This document shows, piece by piece, positions 1 through 5,074 of a stretch of DNA of 5,074 bases. The notes under the pieces are model-generated. The model had not been told where the DNA came from. It worked only from the letters and a program-made list of their open reading frames with translations, and made no database searches. The translations under genes were made by a program, and so were the position numbers. Where the stretch lies: assembly GCA_945949655.1 (NCBI GenBank), contig CAMFFG010000116.1:1-5074 (forward strand), in the 5' to 3' direction. This DNA comes from an uncultured Peptococcaceae bacterium. GTDB lineage: Bacteria; Bacillota; Peptococcia; Peptococcales; Peptococcaceae. Each line of letters begins with the position of its first letter. Position 1 is the stretch's first letter.

Positions 1-12
1 AAAATAAATTCT

Positions 13-58
13 GGCTGATCGTGCGTGGCGTATGGCTGGCATGATCAGCTCTTTTTTT
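13..58 (+). terminator. Rho-independent terminator of an upstream gene outside the window
   Basis: An 11-bp stem pairs 14-24 (GCTGATCGTGC) with 39-49 (GCATGATCAGC), with one G-U pair and a 14-nt loop. Two bases later there are seven T residues (52-58). This is the layout of an intrinsic terminator on the + strand. It implies that a + strand gene ends just before or at the window start. A TAA at 5-7 or a TGA at 16-18 could be its stop, but too little sequence is present to choose. The hairpin also separates that gene from hydF. Confidence 0.75.
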
Positions 59-107
59 ACCAGAAAAGCGGGACCGATAAAAATACAAAATATAAAAACA
101 GTGTCAA

Positions 108-136
108 TTGTATTGGATTTTTCGGTATGCTATACT
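108..136 (+). promoter_or_regulatory. Putative sigma-70-type promoter for hydF, extended -10
   Basis: The -10 is TATACT (131-136), preceded by TGC (128-130), giving an extended TGn -10 element. Exactly 17 bp upstream is TTGTAT (108-113), a weak -35 that shares only TTG with the consensus. A-rich sequence at about 77-98 could act as an UP element. Transcription would start near 143, giving a leader of about 45 nt before the hydF ATG. The position, downstream of a terminator and upstream of a good ribosome binding site, supports the call. Confidence 0.6.
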
Positions 137-140
137 GAAA
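120..140. promoter_or_regulatory. Imperfect dyad over the hydF -10, candidate operator
   Basis: Two 9-bp arms, TTTCGGTAT (120-128) and ATACTGAAA (132-140), form an inverted repeat with one mismatch (G124 against T136) around a 3-bp centre. The dyad covers the whole proposed -10 hexamer (131-136), so a bound repressor would block RNA polymerase. No T tract follows, so it does not read as a terminator. It does not match an operator I can name; the arms do not fit the usual Rex or FNR half-sites. It could be chance symmetry in AT-rich DNA. Confidence 0.35.
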
Positions 141-175
141 TCAGAAAACTGGATACAAGGCCAGAAGGCAGGATT

Positions 176-180
176 GGAGG
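176..180 (+). promoter_or_regulatory. Ribosome binding site fixing the hydF start
   Basis: GGAGG lies 7 bases before the ATG at 188. The same reading frame is open back to an ATG at 32, but that codon sits in the loop of the upstream terminator, has no Shine-Dalgarno sequence, and lies upstream of the promoter. Position 188 is therefore the start. Confidence 0.85.
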
Positions 181-187
181 AATTGAC

Positions 188-1399
188 ATGAGTTTAAATG
201 CAACACCATCGGCGGAACGGGTACATATTGGTTTTTTTGGACGGCGCAATGCGGGCAAATCCAGCGTGGTCAATGCGGTAACCGGGCAGGAGCTGGCGGT
301 AGTCTCCGATGTGCGGGGTACCACCACCGACCCGGTATCCAAGGCTATGGAACTGCTGCCCATGGGGCCGGTGCTGATTATTGACACGCCGGGTATTGAT
401 GATGAGGGCGCTCTGGGCGAGCTGCGGGTGCGCAAGACCAAGCAGGTGCTGAACAAGACCGATGTGGCAGTATTGGTCATCGACTGTACAGTGGGACGCA
501 CCGAGGCAGAGGATGCGCTGATCCGGATTTTTGAAGAGAAAAAAATCAACTATGTGCTGGTGTATAATAAATGCGACCTGCTGCCGGAAGGAACGGTACC
601 GGAACTGGAAGCCAATGCCTGTCTGGTCAGTGCCACGGAAAGGATCGGCATCGAGGCGTTAAAAGAAACCATCGGGCGGCTGGCTGCCACGGAGGATTCC
701 AAACTGCGCATTGTGGGTGATCTGATCCATCCCGGTGATTTTGTGGTGCTGGTGGTGCCGATCGATACAGCAGCCCCCAAAGGCCGGCTGATTTTGCCGC
801 AGCAGCAGACCATTCGGGATATTCTGGAGGCCGACGCGGTGTCCATTGTGGTGAAAGAGTTTGAGCTGAAAGAAACGCTGGAACATCTGGGCAAGCGGCC
901 AGCTATGGTCATCACCGACAGCCAGGTGTTTGCCAAGGTATCGGCAGATACACCGCGGGAGATCCCACTGACTTCGTTCTCCATTCTGATGGCCCGTTAC
1001 AAGGGGCAACTGCAGGGCGCTGTGCTGGGTGCGGCAGCTATCGAGAAACTGCAGGACGGCGATACGGTGCTGATCTCGGAGGGCTGTACCCATCACCGCC
1101 AGTGTGATGATATCGGTTCGGTAAAAATTCCCCGCTGGCTGAAAAATTATACCGGCAAACAGCTGAATTTTCAGTTCAGTTCCGGTGTGGAATTCCCCGA
1201 TGATCTGTCGCCGTATCAGCTGATCATCCACTGTGGTGGCTGCATGCTCAACGAGCGGGAAATGAAATACCGGCAAAAGTGTGCTGCTGATCAGAATGTG
1301 CCATTCACCAATTACGGCATTGCCATCGCTTATATGCAGGGCATTCTGAAACGGAGTATTGAACTGTTCCCCCATCTGCTGGCACAGCTGGAGGATTAA
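188..1399 (+). CDS. hydF: [FeFe] hydrogenase H-cluster maturation GTPase HydF
   Basis: HydF is the cytoplasmic scaffold and carrier for [FeFe]-hydrogenase maturation. With the radical-SAM enzymes HydE and HydG it assembles the diiron subcluster and delivers it to apo-HydA. The 403-residue protein has the usual family length. Visible in order are an Era/TrmE-like GTPase domain with P-loop GRRNAGKS (18-25), switch I GTTTDP (44-49), G3 DTPG (66-69), G4 NKCD (127-130) and G5 SA (148-149); a middle segment, about 172-265, expected to be the dimerisation domain; and a C-terminal cluster-binding domain with C300-x-H302-x45-H348-C349-G-G-C352, matching the family pattern for its FeS cluster. All ligands are intact, so the gene looks functional. 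The start at 188 gives the typical N-terminus (MSLNATPSAERVHIGFFG). It heads a two-gene unit with the following lyase. HydE, HydG and the hydrogenase are not in the window. Confidence 0.96.
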   Translation: MSLNATPSAERVHIGFFGRRNAGKSSVVNAVTGQELAVVSDVRGTTTDPVSKAMELLPMGPVLIIDTPGIDDEGALGELRVRKTKQVLNKTDVAVLVIDCTVGRTEAEDALIRIFEEKKINYVLVYNKCDLLPEGTVPELEANACLVSATERIGIEALKETIGRLAATEDSKLRIVGDLIHPGDFVVLVVPIDTAAPKGRLILPQQQTIRDILEADAVSIVVKEFELKETLEHLGKRPAMVITDSQVFAKVSADTPREIPLTSFSILMARYKGQLQGAVLGAAAIEKLQDGDTVLISEGCTHHRQCDDIGSVKIPRWLKNYTGKQLNFQFSSGVEFPDDLSPYQLIIHCGGCMLNEREMKYRQKCAADQNVPFTNYGIAIAYMQGILKRSIELFPHLLAQLED

Positions 1400-1413
1400 A
1401 AGGAGGCCGTACT

Positions 1414-2721
1414 ATGCGAACGGAAGAGGATGAGCTGGGCAGAAAGACGCTGCCTGATGATGCATTGTATGGTCTGCAGACTGCCCGGGCGCTGGATAAT
1501 TTTGCGCTGGGCTACAAGCCGGTCAACCGGCAGCTGGTGTATGCCATTGTAACGGTAAAAAAAGCGGTGGCCCAGACTTATCAGGAACTGCAGGTAAAAC
1601 CGGAGGTGTACGCGGCCATTGAGCGGGCCTGCAACCAGGTACTCAGCGGTCAGTATGACGGGCAGTTTCCGGTGGATGCGCTGCAGGGCGGCGCTGGTAC
1701 GACCACCCACATGAATGTCAATGAAGTGCTGGCCAGATTAGCCGGACCGGAGGTGCATCCGCTGGATGATGTAAACCGGGGCCAGTCCACCAACGATGTG
1801 TATCCTACGGCATTGCGCATTGCGGCCATCGAGCTGCTGCGCCGTGTCAGCGAGGAATGTGCGAAACTGCAGCAGACACTGCAGCGGAGAGAGATGGAGT
1901 TTGCCGAGATCGCCAAACTGGGTCGCACCGAGCTGATGGATGCGGTGCCGATCACACTGGGAGAAGAGTTTGGTGCATACGCCCAGGCCATTGCCCGGGA
2001 TCGCTGGCGCATTTATAAGATAGAGGAACGGCGGCGGCAGGTCAATCTGGGTGGCACGGCGGTAGGGCGCGCCGACACTGCAGAGCGGCGGTACCGCTTC
2101 ACGGTGATCGAAAAGCTGCGGGAGCTGACCGGTATCGGACTGGCTGAGGCGGAATATCCTATGGATATCACGCAGAACAATGATGTGTTTGTGGAAGTAT
2201 CGGGTCTGCTGAAGGCGCTGGCTGTCAACCTGATGAAGATATCCAATGATCTGCGGCTGATGAATTCGGGGCCGAAGGGCGGCCTGGGTGAGCTGCACCT
2301 GGCAGCTATGCAGAAGGGCAGCACCATTATGCCCGGCAAGGTGAATCCGGTGATCCCGGAAATGACCATGCAGGTGGCCATGCGGGTCATGGCCAACGAC
2401 ACGGCCATCACCATGGCTGCTGCCCACGGTGAGTTTGAGCTGAATGCGTTTCTGCCGCTGATTGCCGATTGCCTGCTGGAAAGTCTGTCGCTGTTAGAGC
2501 AGGGTGTGTGGCTGTTTCGTACCCATTGTATCGAGCTGCTGCAGCCCGATGGGGCACAGTGTGCCCGTCTGCTGGAACAGTCCTGTGCGTTTGCCACAGC
2601 ATATATTACGGTGCTGAGTTATGATGCGGTCAGCACCATCATCCACCAGTGTGACGGCGATGCGGCGCTGGTGCGGCAGAAGCTGGAGGCGGCTGTGCAG
2701 GAGCAGAAGCGGGAATCATAA
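1414..2721 (+). CDS. aspA: Aspartate ammonia-lyase-like protein (aspartase/fumarase superfamily), co-transcribed with hydF
   Basis: The family member expected here converts L-aspartate to fumarate and ammonia as a cytoplasmic homotetramer. The superfamily signature GSTIMPGKVNP is at 302-312, with catalytic-loop Ser303 and substrate-binding Lys309 and Asn311. Other conserved blocks are GGAGTTTHMNVNE (92-104), GQSTNDVYPT (123-132) and GRTELMDAVP (170-179). The N-terminus (EEDELGRKTLPDDALYG) resembles aspartases more than fumarases. Oddities: at 435 residues it is shorter than the usual 460-470, with a shorter loop at about 108-120 and no normal C-terminal tail. Glu173 occupies the position that is His in many homologues and Gln in E. 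coli AspA, and the usual GTGLN segment reads GRADT (near 217-221). The substrate is therefore likely but not certain to be aspartate. The ATG follows AAAGGAGG by 7 bases and the hydF stop by 14 bases, so the two are surely one operon. A role in supplying ammonia for H-cluster assembly is inference. Confidence 0.85.
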   Translation: MRTEEDELGRKTLPDDALYGLQTARALDNFALGYKPVNRQLVYAIVTVKKAVAQTYQELQVKPEVYAAIERACNQVLSGQYDGQFPVDALQGGAGTTTHMNVNEVLARLAGPEVHPLDDVNRGQSTNDVYPTALRIAAIELLRRVSEECAKLQQTLQRREMEFAEIAKLGRTELMDAVPITLGEEFGAYAQAIARDRWRIYKIEERRRQVNLGGTAVGRADTAERRYRFTVIEKLRELTGIGLAEAEYPMDITQNNDVFVEVSGLLKALAVNLMKISNDLRLMNSGPKGGLGELHLAAMQKGSTIMPGKVNPVIPEMTMQVAMRVMANDTAITMAAAHGEFELNAFLPLIADCLLESLSLLEQGVWLFRTHCIELLQPDGAQCARLLEQSCAFATAYITVLSYDAVSTIIHQCDGDAALVRQKLEAAVQEQKRES

Positions 2722-2733
2722 TATCAAAACATC

Positions 2734-2764
2734 AAAAGGGCTGCCAGACGGGTAGTCCTTTTTT
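2734..2764 (+). terminator. Rho-independent terminator of the hydF-lyase operon
   Basis: A 12-bp stem pairs 2734-2745 (AAAAGGGCTGCC) with 2751-2762 (GGTAGTCCTTTT), including two G-U pairs, around a 5-nt AGACG loop. The T run extends to 2764. It begins 13 bases after the lyase stop, so the operon ends here and the next gene needs its own promoter. Confidence 0.9.
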
Positions 2765-2802
2765 GCGGCAGTTCGGCGGCATAAATAACTTGTATGGCCA
2801 TA

Positions 2803-2845
2803 TTGACGGAACCTATGTGAAAATATCATAAATTTGTTATATAAT
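2803..2845 (+). promoter_or_regulatory. Probable promoter region of the flavoprotein gene
   Basis: This AT-rich stretch offers two overlapping choices. One is a perfect TATAAT (2840-2845) with no good -35; TGTGAA at 2816-2821, 18 bp upstream, is a poor match. The other is TTGACG (2803-2808), five of six to the -35 consensus, with TATCAT (2824-2829) at a short 15-bp spacing. I favour TATAAT as the -10, with transcription starting near 2852. A promoter must lie between the terminator ending at 2764 and the start codon at 2933, but the exact elements are uncertain. Confidence 0.5.
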
Positions 2846-2875
2846 AATCACAGAAGGATTAATCACAGAAGGATT
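2846..2875. repeat. Perfect 15-bp tandem direct repeat at the flavoprotein gene promoter
   Basis: The unit AATCACAGAAGGATT occurs twice head to tail, at 2846-2860 and 2861-2875, without a mismatch; the T before each copy also matches. It starts immediately after the TATAAT at 2840-2845, so it would cover the transcription start and early leader. Each copy contains AGAAGGA, which resembles a Shine-Dalgarno sequence, but no start codon follows at a suitable distance. It could be a duplicated protein-binding site or a recent slippage duplication. Confidence 0.9.
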
Positions 2876-2932
2876 TGAATTATCAACATAATTAAATCAA
2901 AAACTTTATGATACTTTTAGGAGGTTATTTTC

Positions 2933-4144
2933 ATGTCGGAAGAATTATATGATCTGATTATTATCGGTGGCGGTCCTGCCGGGTTAAGCGCAGGGATCTA
3001 TGGTGGTCGTGCCAGACTGAAAACTTTGATTCTGGAAAAAGGTTCTGTAGGTGGACGTGCTTTCACCACCAGAGAAATTGTAAACTATCCTGGTTATAAA
3101 AGCTCTACCGGTCCAGATCTGACTGGCGCTATGGCAGAACATGCCCAGTCTTTTGGTGTGGAAATCAAAAAAGAAGAAGTAAAAGCTGTTGATTTCAGCG
3201 GCGATATTAAAATTGTGAAAACCAGAAAACATGAATATCAGGCCAAAGCAGTGATCGTTGCTACCGGTACCGAAGCAAGAGTACTGGGAATTCCAGGGGA
3301 ACGGGAACTGACCGGTATGGGTGTTGCCTACTGTGCTACCTGTGACGCTGAATTTTTCCAGGACCAGGAAGTCGTTGTAGTGGGCAGCGGCGACCAGGCC
3401 ATTGAAGAAGGGATGTATATTGCTAAATTTGCATCCAAGGTTACAGTTGTTGTTCTGCATGATGAAGGTGTTCTGGACTGCAACAAACAGGCAGCAGAAA
3501 AAGCATTTGCTCATCCGAAACTGCACTTTATCTGGAACTCTGTTCTGGACTCCATCGTTGGGGAAGATGAAGTAGAAGGTGTTAAAATCAAAAATCTGAA
3601 GACTGGCGATATTACAGATTATCCATGCCAGGGCGTATTCTTCTTTGTAGGTATGGTACCGGGTACCGAATGCGTAAAAGGCCAGATGGAACTGGATCAG
3701 AGAGGCTGGATCCATACCAACGACCGTATGGAAACTTCTGTGGAAGGCGTGTTTGCTGTAGGCGATGTGCGTGACAAATATCTGCGTCAGGTTTCGACTG
3801 CAATTGGTGACGGCGCTACTGCTGCTACCGCTGCGGAACGCTACATCGAAGAACAGGCAGATTTCAAAGCAAATGTGGTAGAATCGGAAAAACCGGTACT
3901 GTTAGGATTCTGGAGCCCAGAATTTGGCGACAGCCTGGATAAAATGGGCAAAATTGATGAAGCCAACCGGGAAACCGGCGATAAATATAAATTTATCGAA
4001 GTGGATATCACCCGGAAAAAAGGCCTGGCTAAAAAATATGGTGTGACAGTCAATGCGGACAAAACCGCTTGTGTTGTGGAATTAAACAAAGGCGAACTGG
4101 TTCGGGAAATTGCCCTGGATCAGGATGTAAGAGGTCAGCTGTAA
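2933..4144 (+). CDS. Thioredoxin reductase-like FAD flavoprotein with degenerate C-terminal thioredoxin-like domain
   Basis: This belongs to the low-molecular-weight thioredoxin reductase (TrxB) family, which passes electrons through FAD to a redox-active disulfide and on to a thioredoxin. Visible are the FAD site GGGPAG (12-17), the redox pair C134-A-T-C137 followed by Asp138, a nucleotide-domain GSGDQA (151-156), and the second FAD motif GDVRD (277-281) with RQV (285-287). TrxB enzymes normally carry HRRDxxR after the nucleotide fold; here the aligned stretch is VLHDEGV (174-180), so the arginines that hold the NADPH 2'-phosphate are missing. Ferredoxin or NADH may be the donor. At 403 residues it exceeds the usual 310-320. 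The extra part, about 316-403, resembles a thioredoxin fold (LLGFW at 323-327, VDITRKKGLAKKYGV at 357-371), but WCxxC is replaced by WSPEF and the cis-proline is absent. AGGAGG (2919-2924) lies 8 bases before the ATG. The gene stands alone between terminators and is visibly less GC-rich than hydF and the lyase gene. Confidence 0.88.
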   Translation: MSEELYDLIIIGGGPAGLSAGIYGGRARLKTLILEKGSVGGRAFTTREIVNYPGYKSSTGPDLTGAMAEHAQSFGVEIKKEEVKAVDFSGDIKIVKTRKHEYQAKAVIVATGTEARVLGIPGERELTGMGVAYCATCDAEFFQDQEVVVVGSGDQAIEEGMYIAKFASKVTVVVLHDEGVLDCNKQAAEKAFAHPKLHFIWNSVLDSIVGEDEVEGVKIKNLKTGDITDYPCQGVFFFVGMVPGTECVKGQMELDQRGWIHTNDRMETSVEGVFAVGDVRDKYLRQVSTAIGDGATAATAAERYIEEQADFKANVVESEKPVLLGFWSPEFGDSLDKMGKIDEANRETGDKYKFIEVDITRKKGLAKKYGVTVNADKTACVVELNKGELVREIALDQDVRGQL

Positions 4145-4194
4145 AACGGACTGCGACAGAGCAGGTTTTTAAGCTGTATCTAAAGTTGCAGATA

Positions 4195-4236
4195 AAAAAG
4201 AGTTGTGGAGAGGTTTCTCTGCAGCTCTTTTTGTTT
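4195..4236 (+). terminator. Rho-independent terminator of the flavoprotein gene
   Basis: A 17-bp stem pairs 4195-4211 with 4216-4232, including three G-U pairs, around a GGTT tetraloop (4212-4215). The descending arm ends in five T residues, then G and TTT. It starts 50 bases after the stop at 4142-4144. The A-rich left arm could also allow termination on the other strand, but no converging gene is present. Confidence 0.9.
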
Positions 4237-4252
4237 GCGAGGGGGACGAAAA

Positions 4253-4291
4253 ATGAAGCCAGAAGTCGTTTCTTATCAGGCTGAAACATGA
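4253..4291 (+). CDS. Possible 12-residue micro-ORF upstream of the LysR gene
   Basis: An ATG at 4253 is preceded by GAGGGGG (4239-4245) at 7-base spacing and encodes MKPEVVSYQAET, with a TGA stop at 4289-4291. The stop overlaps the TG of the proposed extended -10 of the regulator gene. The ribosome binding site is as good as those of the real genes here, yet the ORF is tiny and lies between the upstream terminator and the downstream promoter, so I see no clear promoter for it. It would need read-through or an unrecognised start site. I do not recognise the peptide, and it may be chance. Confidence 0.2.
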   Translation: MKPEVVSYQAET

Positions 4292-4297
4292 TATACT
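4269..4297 (+). promoter_or_regulatory. Putative promoter of the LysR-family gene, extended -10
   Basis: TATACT (4292-4297) is preceded by TGA (4289-4291), an extended -10 of the same form as that of hydF. The sequence 17 bp upstream, TTTCTT (4269-4274), is a poor -35, as extended -10 promoters tolerate. Transcription would start near 4304, about 45 bases before the start codon. LysR-type genes are often autoregulated, but no clear LysR box is visible. Confidence 0.5.
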
Positions 4298-4348
4298 AAA
4301 AGTGACAGAAAAAGAACTGCGGTACGTGGAAGAAACGAGGGAAAGAGA

Positions 4349-5074
4349 ATGCGATTATCACAATTAAATGGACTGCTGCTGATCCAGAAATATGGTTCCA
4401 TCTCCAAGGCAGCGCAGGAGTCTTTTTTATCCCAGTCTGCGCTCAGTGTGTCGATCAAGGAACTGGAGGAGGAACTGGGCAACATCATTCTGATCCGCAC
4501 GAAAAGAGGCGTGGCTTTTACCAACTATGGACTTCAGGTGCTGGAGCACGCCAGACGGATTTTTGAAGAGGTGGACCAGATTCAGAGACTGGAAGCAGAA
4601 CAGAGTGAAGTGCACGGCAATGTGGTACTGGGTACCAGTTCTTATTACTGCAATATTCTGGCAACAGAGCTGCTCCTGGAGCTGAAACGGCAATTCCCGG
4701 GTATTAATCTGCAGATTCATCAGGATAAGAATGTGAATGTGATTCGTGATGTGTTACTGGGTGATCTGGATGTGGGTTTATTGCAGATCGGGGTGCTGGA
4801 TGGGCAATTTTATTATCCCAAAGAGTTTCTGAAAAGCAAACTGGAATTTCATCAGCTGTTTATGCGGCCAATGAAAATTGCCGTGGGAGAAAATCATCCG
4901 CTGCGGGATCAGAAAGGACTACGCATGGCAGATCTGGCCGCATACCGGTATGTTACCAATAAGAATCTGGATGAGGATCTGGTTTATCAGAAACTGAAAG
5001 AGAATGGATATGCCAATGAGGTGATTCAGGTCAACGATGTGATAACCCGCTCGGTGGTCACCAGCATGCATGCC
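4349..5074 (+). CDS. LysR-family transcriptional regulator, 3' end truncated by the window
   Basis: The frame is open from the ATG at 4349 to the window edge, giving 242 of roughly 300 expected residues. GAGGG (4337-4341) lies 7 bases upstream, and an in-frame TGA at 4289 with no other start codon between fixes the start. Residues 1-60 form the winged helix-turn-helix typical of LysR proteins: the GSISKAAQESFLSQSALSVS block (16-35), IKELEEELG (36-44), and IRTKRGVAFT (49-58). A linker helix follows (about 61-88), then the periplasmic-binding-protein-like effector domain from about residue 91 (GNVVLGTSSYY). Its ligand cannot be read from the sequence. LysR proteins bind DNA as tetramers and often control a neighbouring or divergent gene; here the upstream neighbour is the flavoprotein gene on the same strand, separated by a terminator, and the downstream gene is not visible. 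The target is unknown. Confidence 0.92.
   Translation, partial: MRLSQLNGLLLIQKYGSISKAAQESFLSQSALSVSIKELEEELGNIILIRTKRGVAFTNYGLQVLEHARRIFEEVDQIQRLEAEQSEVHGNVVLGTSSYYCNILATELLLELKRQFPGINLQIHQDKNVNVIRDVLLGDLDVGLLQIGVLDGQFYYPKEFLKSKLEFHQLFMRPMKIAVGENHPLRDQKGLRMADLAAYRYVTNKNLDEDLVYQKLKENGYANEVIQVNDVITRSVVTSMHA

Noticed and set aside
32..187. In-frame 52-codon N-terminal extension of HydF starting at the ATG at 32
   Set aside because: It begins inside the upstream terminator hairpin, runs through the promoter, has no ribosome binding site and bears no HydF-like sequence. The ATG at 188 has GGAGG at 7 bases and gives the family-typical N-terminus.
659..1375. Long open frame on the - strand opposite hydF
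   Set aside because: It is a shadow of the hydF coding strand. Its product has low-complexity His/Gln-rich composition with no recognisable domain, and the + strand protein is unmistakable.
1738..2427. Long open frame on the - strand opposite the lyase gene
   Set aside because: It lies wholly inside a conserved lyase coding region. Its product is a His/Arg-rich translation with no family motifs.
2816..2852. TGTGA ... TCACA arms around the flavoprotein gene promoter as a CRP/FNR-type site
   Set aside because: The arms are 27 bases apart, whereas CRP-like sites need about 6. The symmetry does not continue inward well.
2984..3715. 243-codon open frame on the - strand opposite the flavoprotein gene
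   Set aside because: It lies fully within the well-supported flavoprotein gene. Its Phe/Asn-rich product is what antisense of Lys/Glu-rich codons gives, and no domain is visible.
4069..4284. 71-codon + strand frame spanning the end of the flavoprotein gene and the terminator
   Set aside because: It runs in another frame through the flavoprotein 3' end and straight through a strong terminator hairpin, with no ribosome binding site.
1..5074. Mobile element, CRISPR array, toxin-antitoxin or phage defence system
   Set aside because: I saw no transposase, integrase, regularly spaced repeats, terminal inverted repeats or defence-type domains. The only direct repeat noted is the single 15-bp duplication at 2846-2875.

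Overview
The window looks like chromosome from a strictly anaerobic, probably fermentative bacterium. A Firmicute of the Clostridia or Negativicutes type is my best guess. The reasons are a complete [FeFe]-hydrogenase maturation GTPase (HydF), strong AGGAGG-type ribosome binding sites, intrinsic terminators with long A/T stems, and a thioredoxin-reductase-like flavoprotein that lacks the NADPH motif. I cannot name a genus from the sequence alone. All four genes are on the + strand, and I see no mobile element, CRISPR array, rRNA or tRNA.

Layout. Positions 1-58 hold an intrinsic terminator that closes an upstream transcription unit whose gene lies outside the window. Positions 108-136 hold a promoter with an extended -10 element, and a nearly perfect dyad is centred on that -10. 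It drives a two-gene unit: hydF (188-1399), then 14 bases later an aspartase/fumarase-superfamily lyase annotated as aspartate ammonia-lyase (1414-2721). The unit ends in a strong terminator (2734-2764). An AT-rich intergenic region (2765-2932) holds promoter-like hexamers and a perfect 15-bp tandem duplication. Next is a monocistronic gene (2933-4144) for a TrxB-like flavoprotein with a C-terminal thioredoxin-like domain that has lost its CxxC motif, closed by a 17-bp-stem terminator (4195-4236). A LysR-family regulator (4349 to the window end, truncated by the edge) has its own extended -10, and a possible 12-residue micro-ORF lies just upstream of it.

How the genes may work together. HydF is the scaffold on which the diiron subcluster of [FeFe] hydrogenase is completed and handed to HydA. 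The co-transcribed lyase could release ammonia from aspartate near this assembly, but that is inference from operon structure. The flavoprotein belongs to a redox family in which members without the NADPH arginine motif can use ferredoxin, which would suit a hydrogenase-bearing anaerobe; this too is inference. The LysR regulator has no demonstrated target here.

The most interesting points are the hydF-lyase pairing with a divergent lyase active site, and the flavoprotein that combines an intact CATC redox centre, a missing NADPH-phosphate motif and a degenerate thioredoxin domain.
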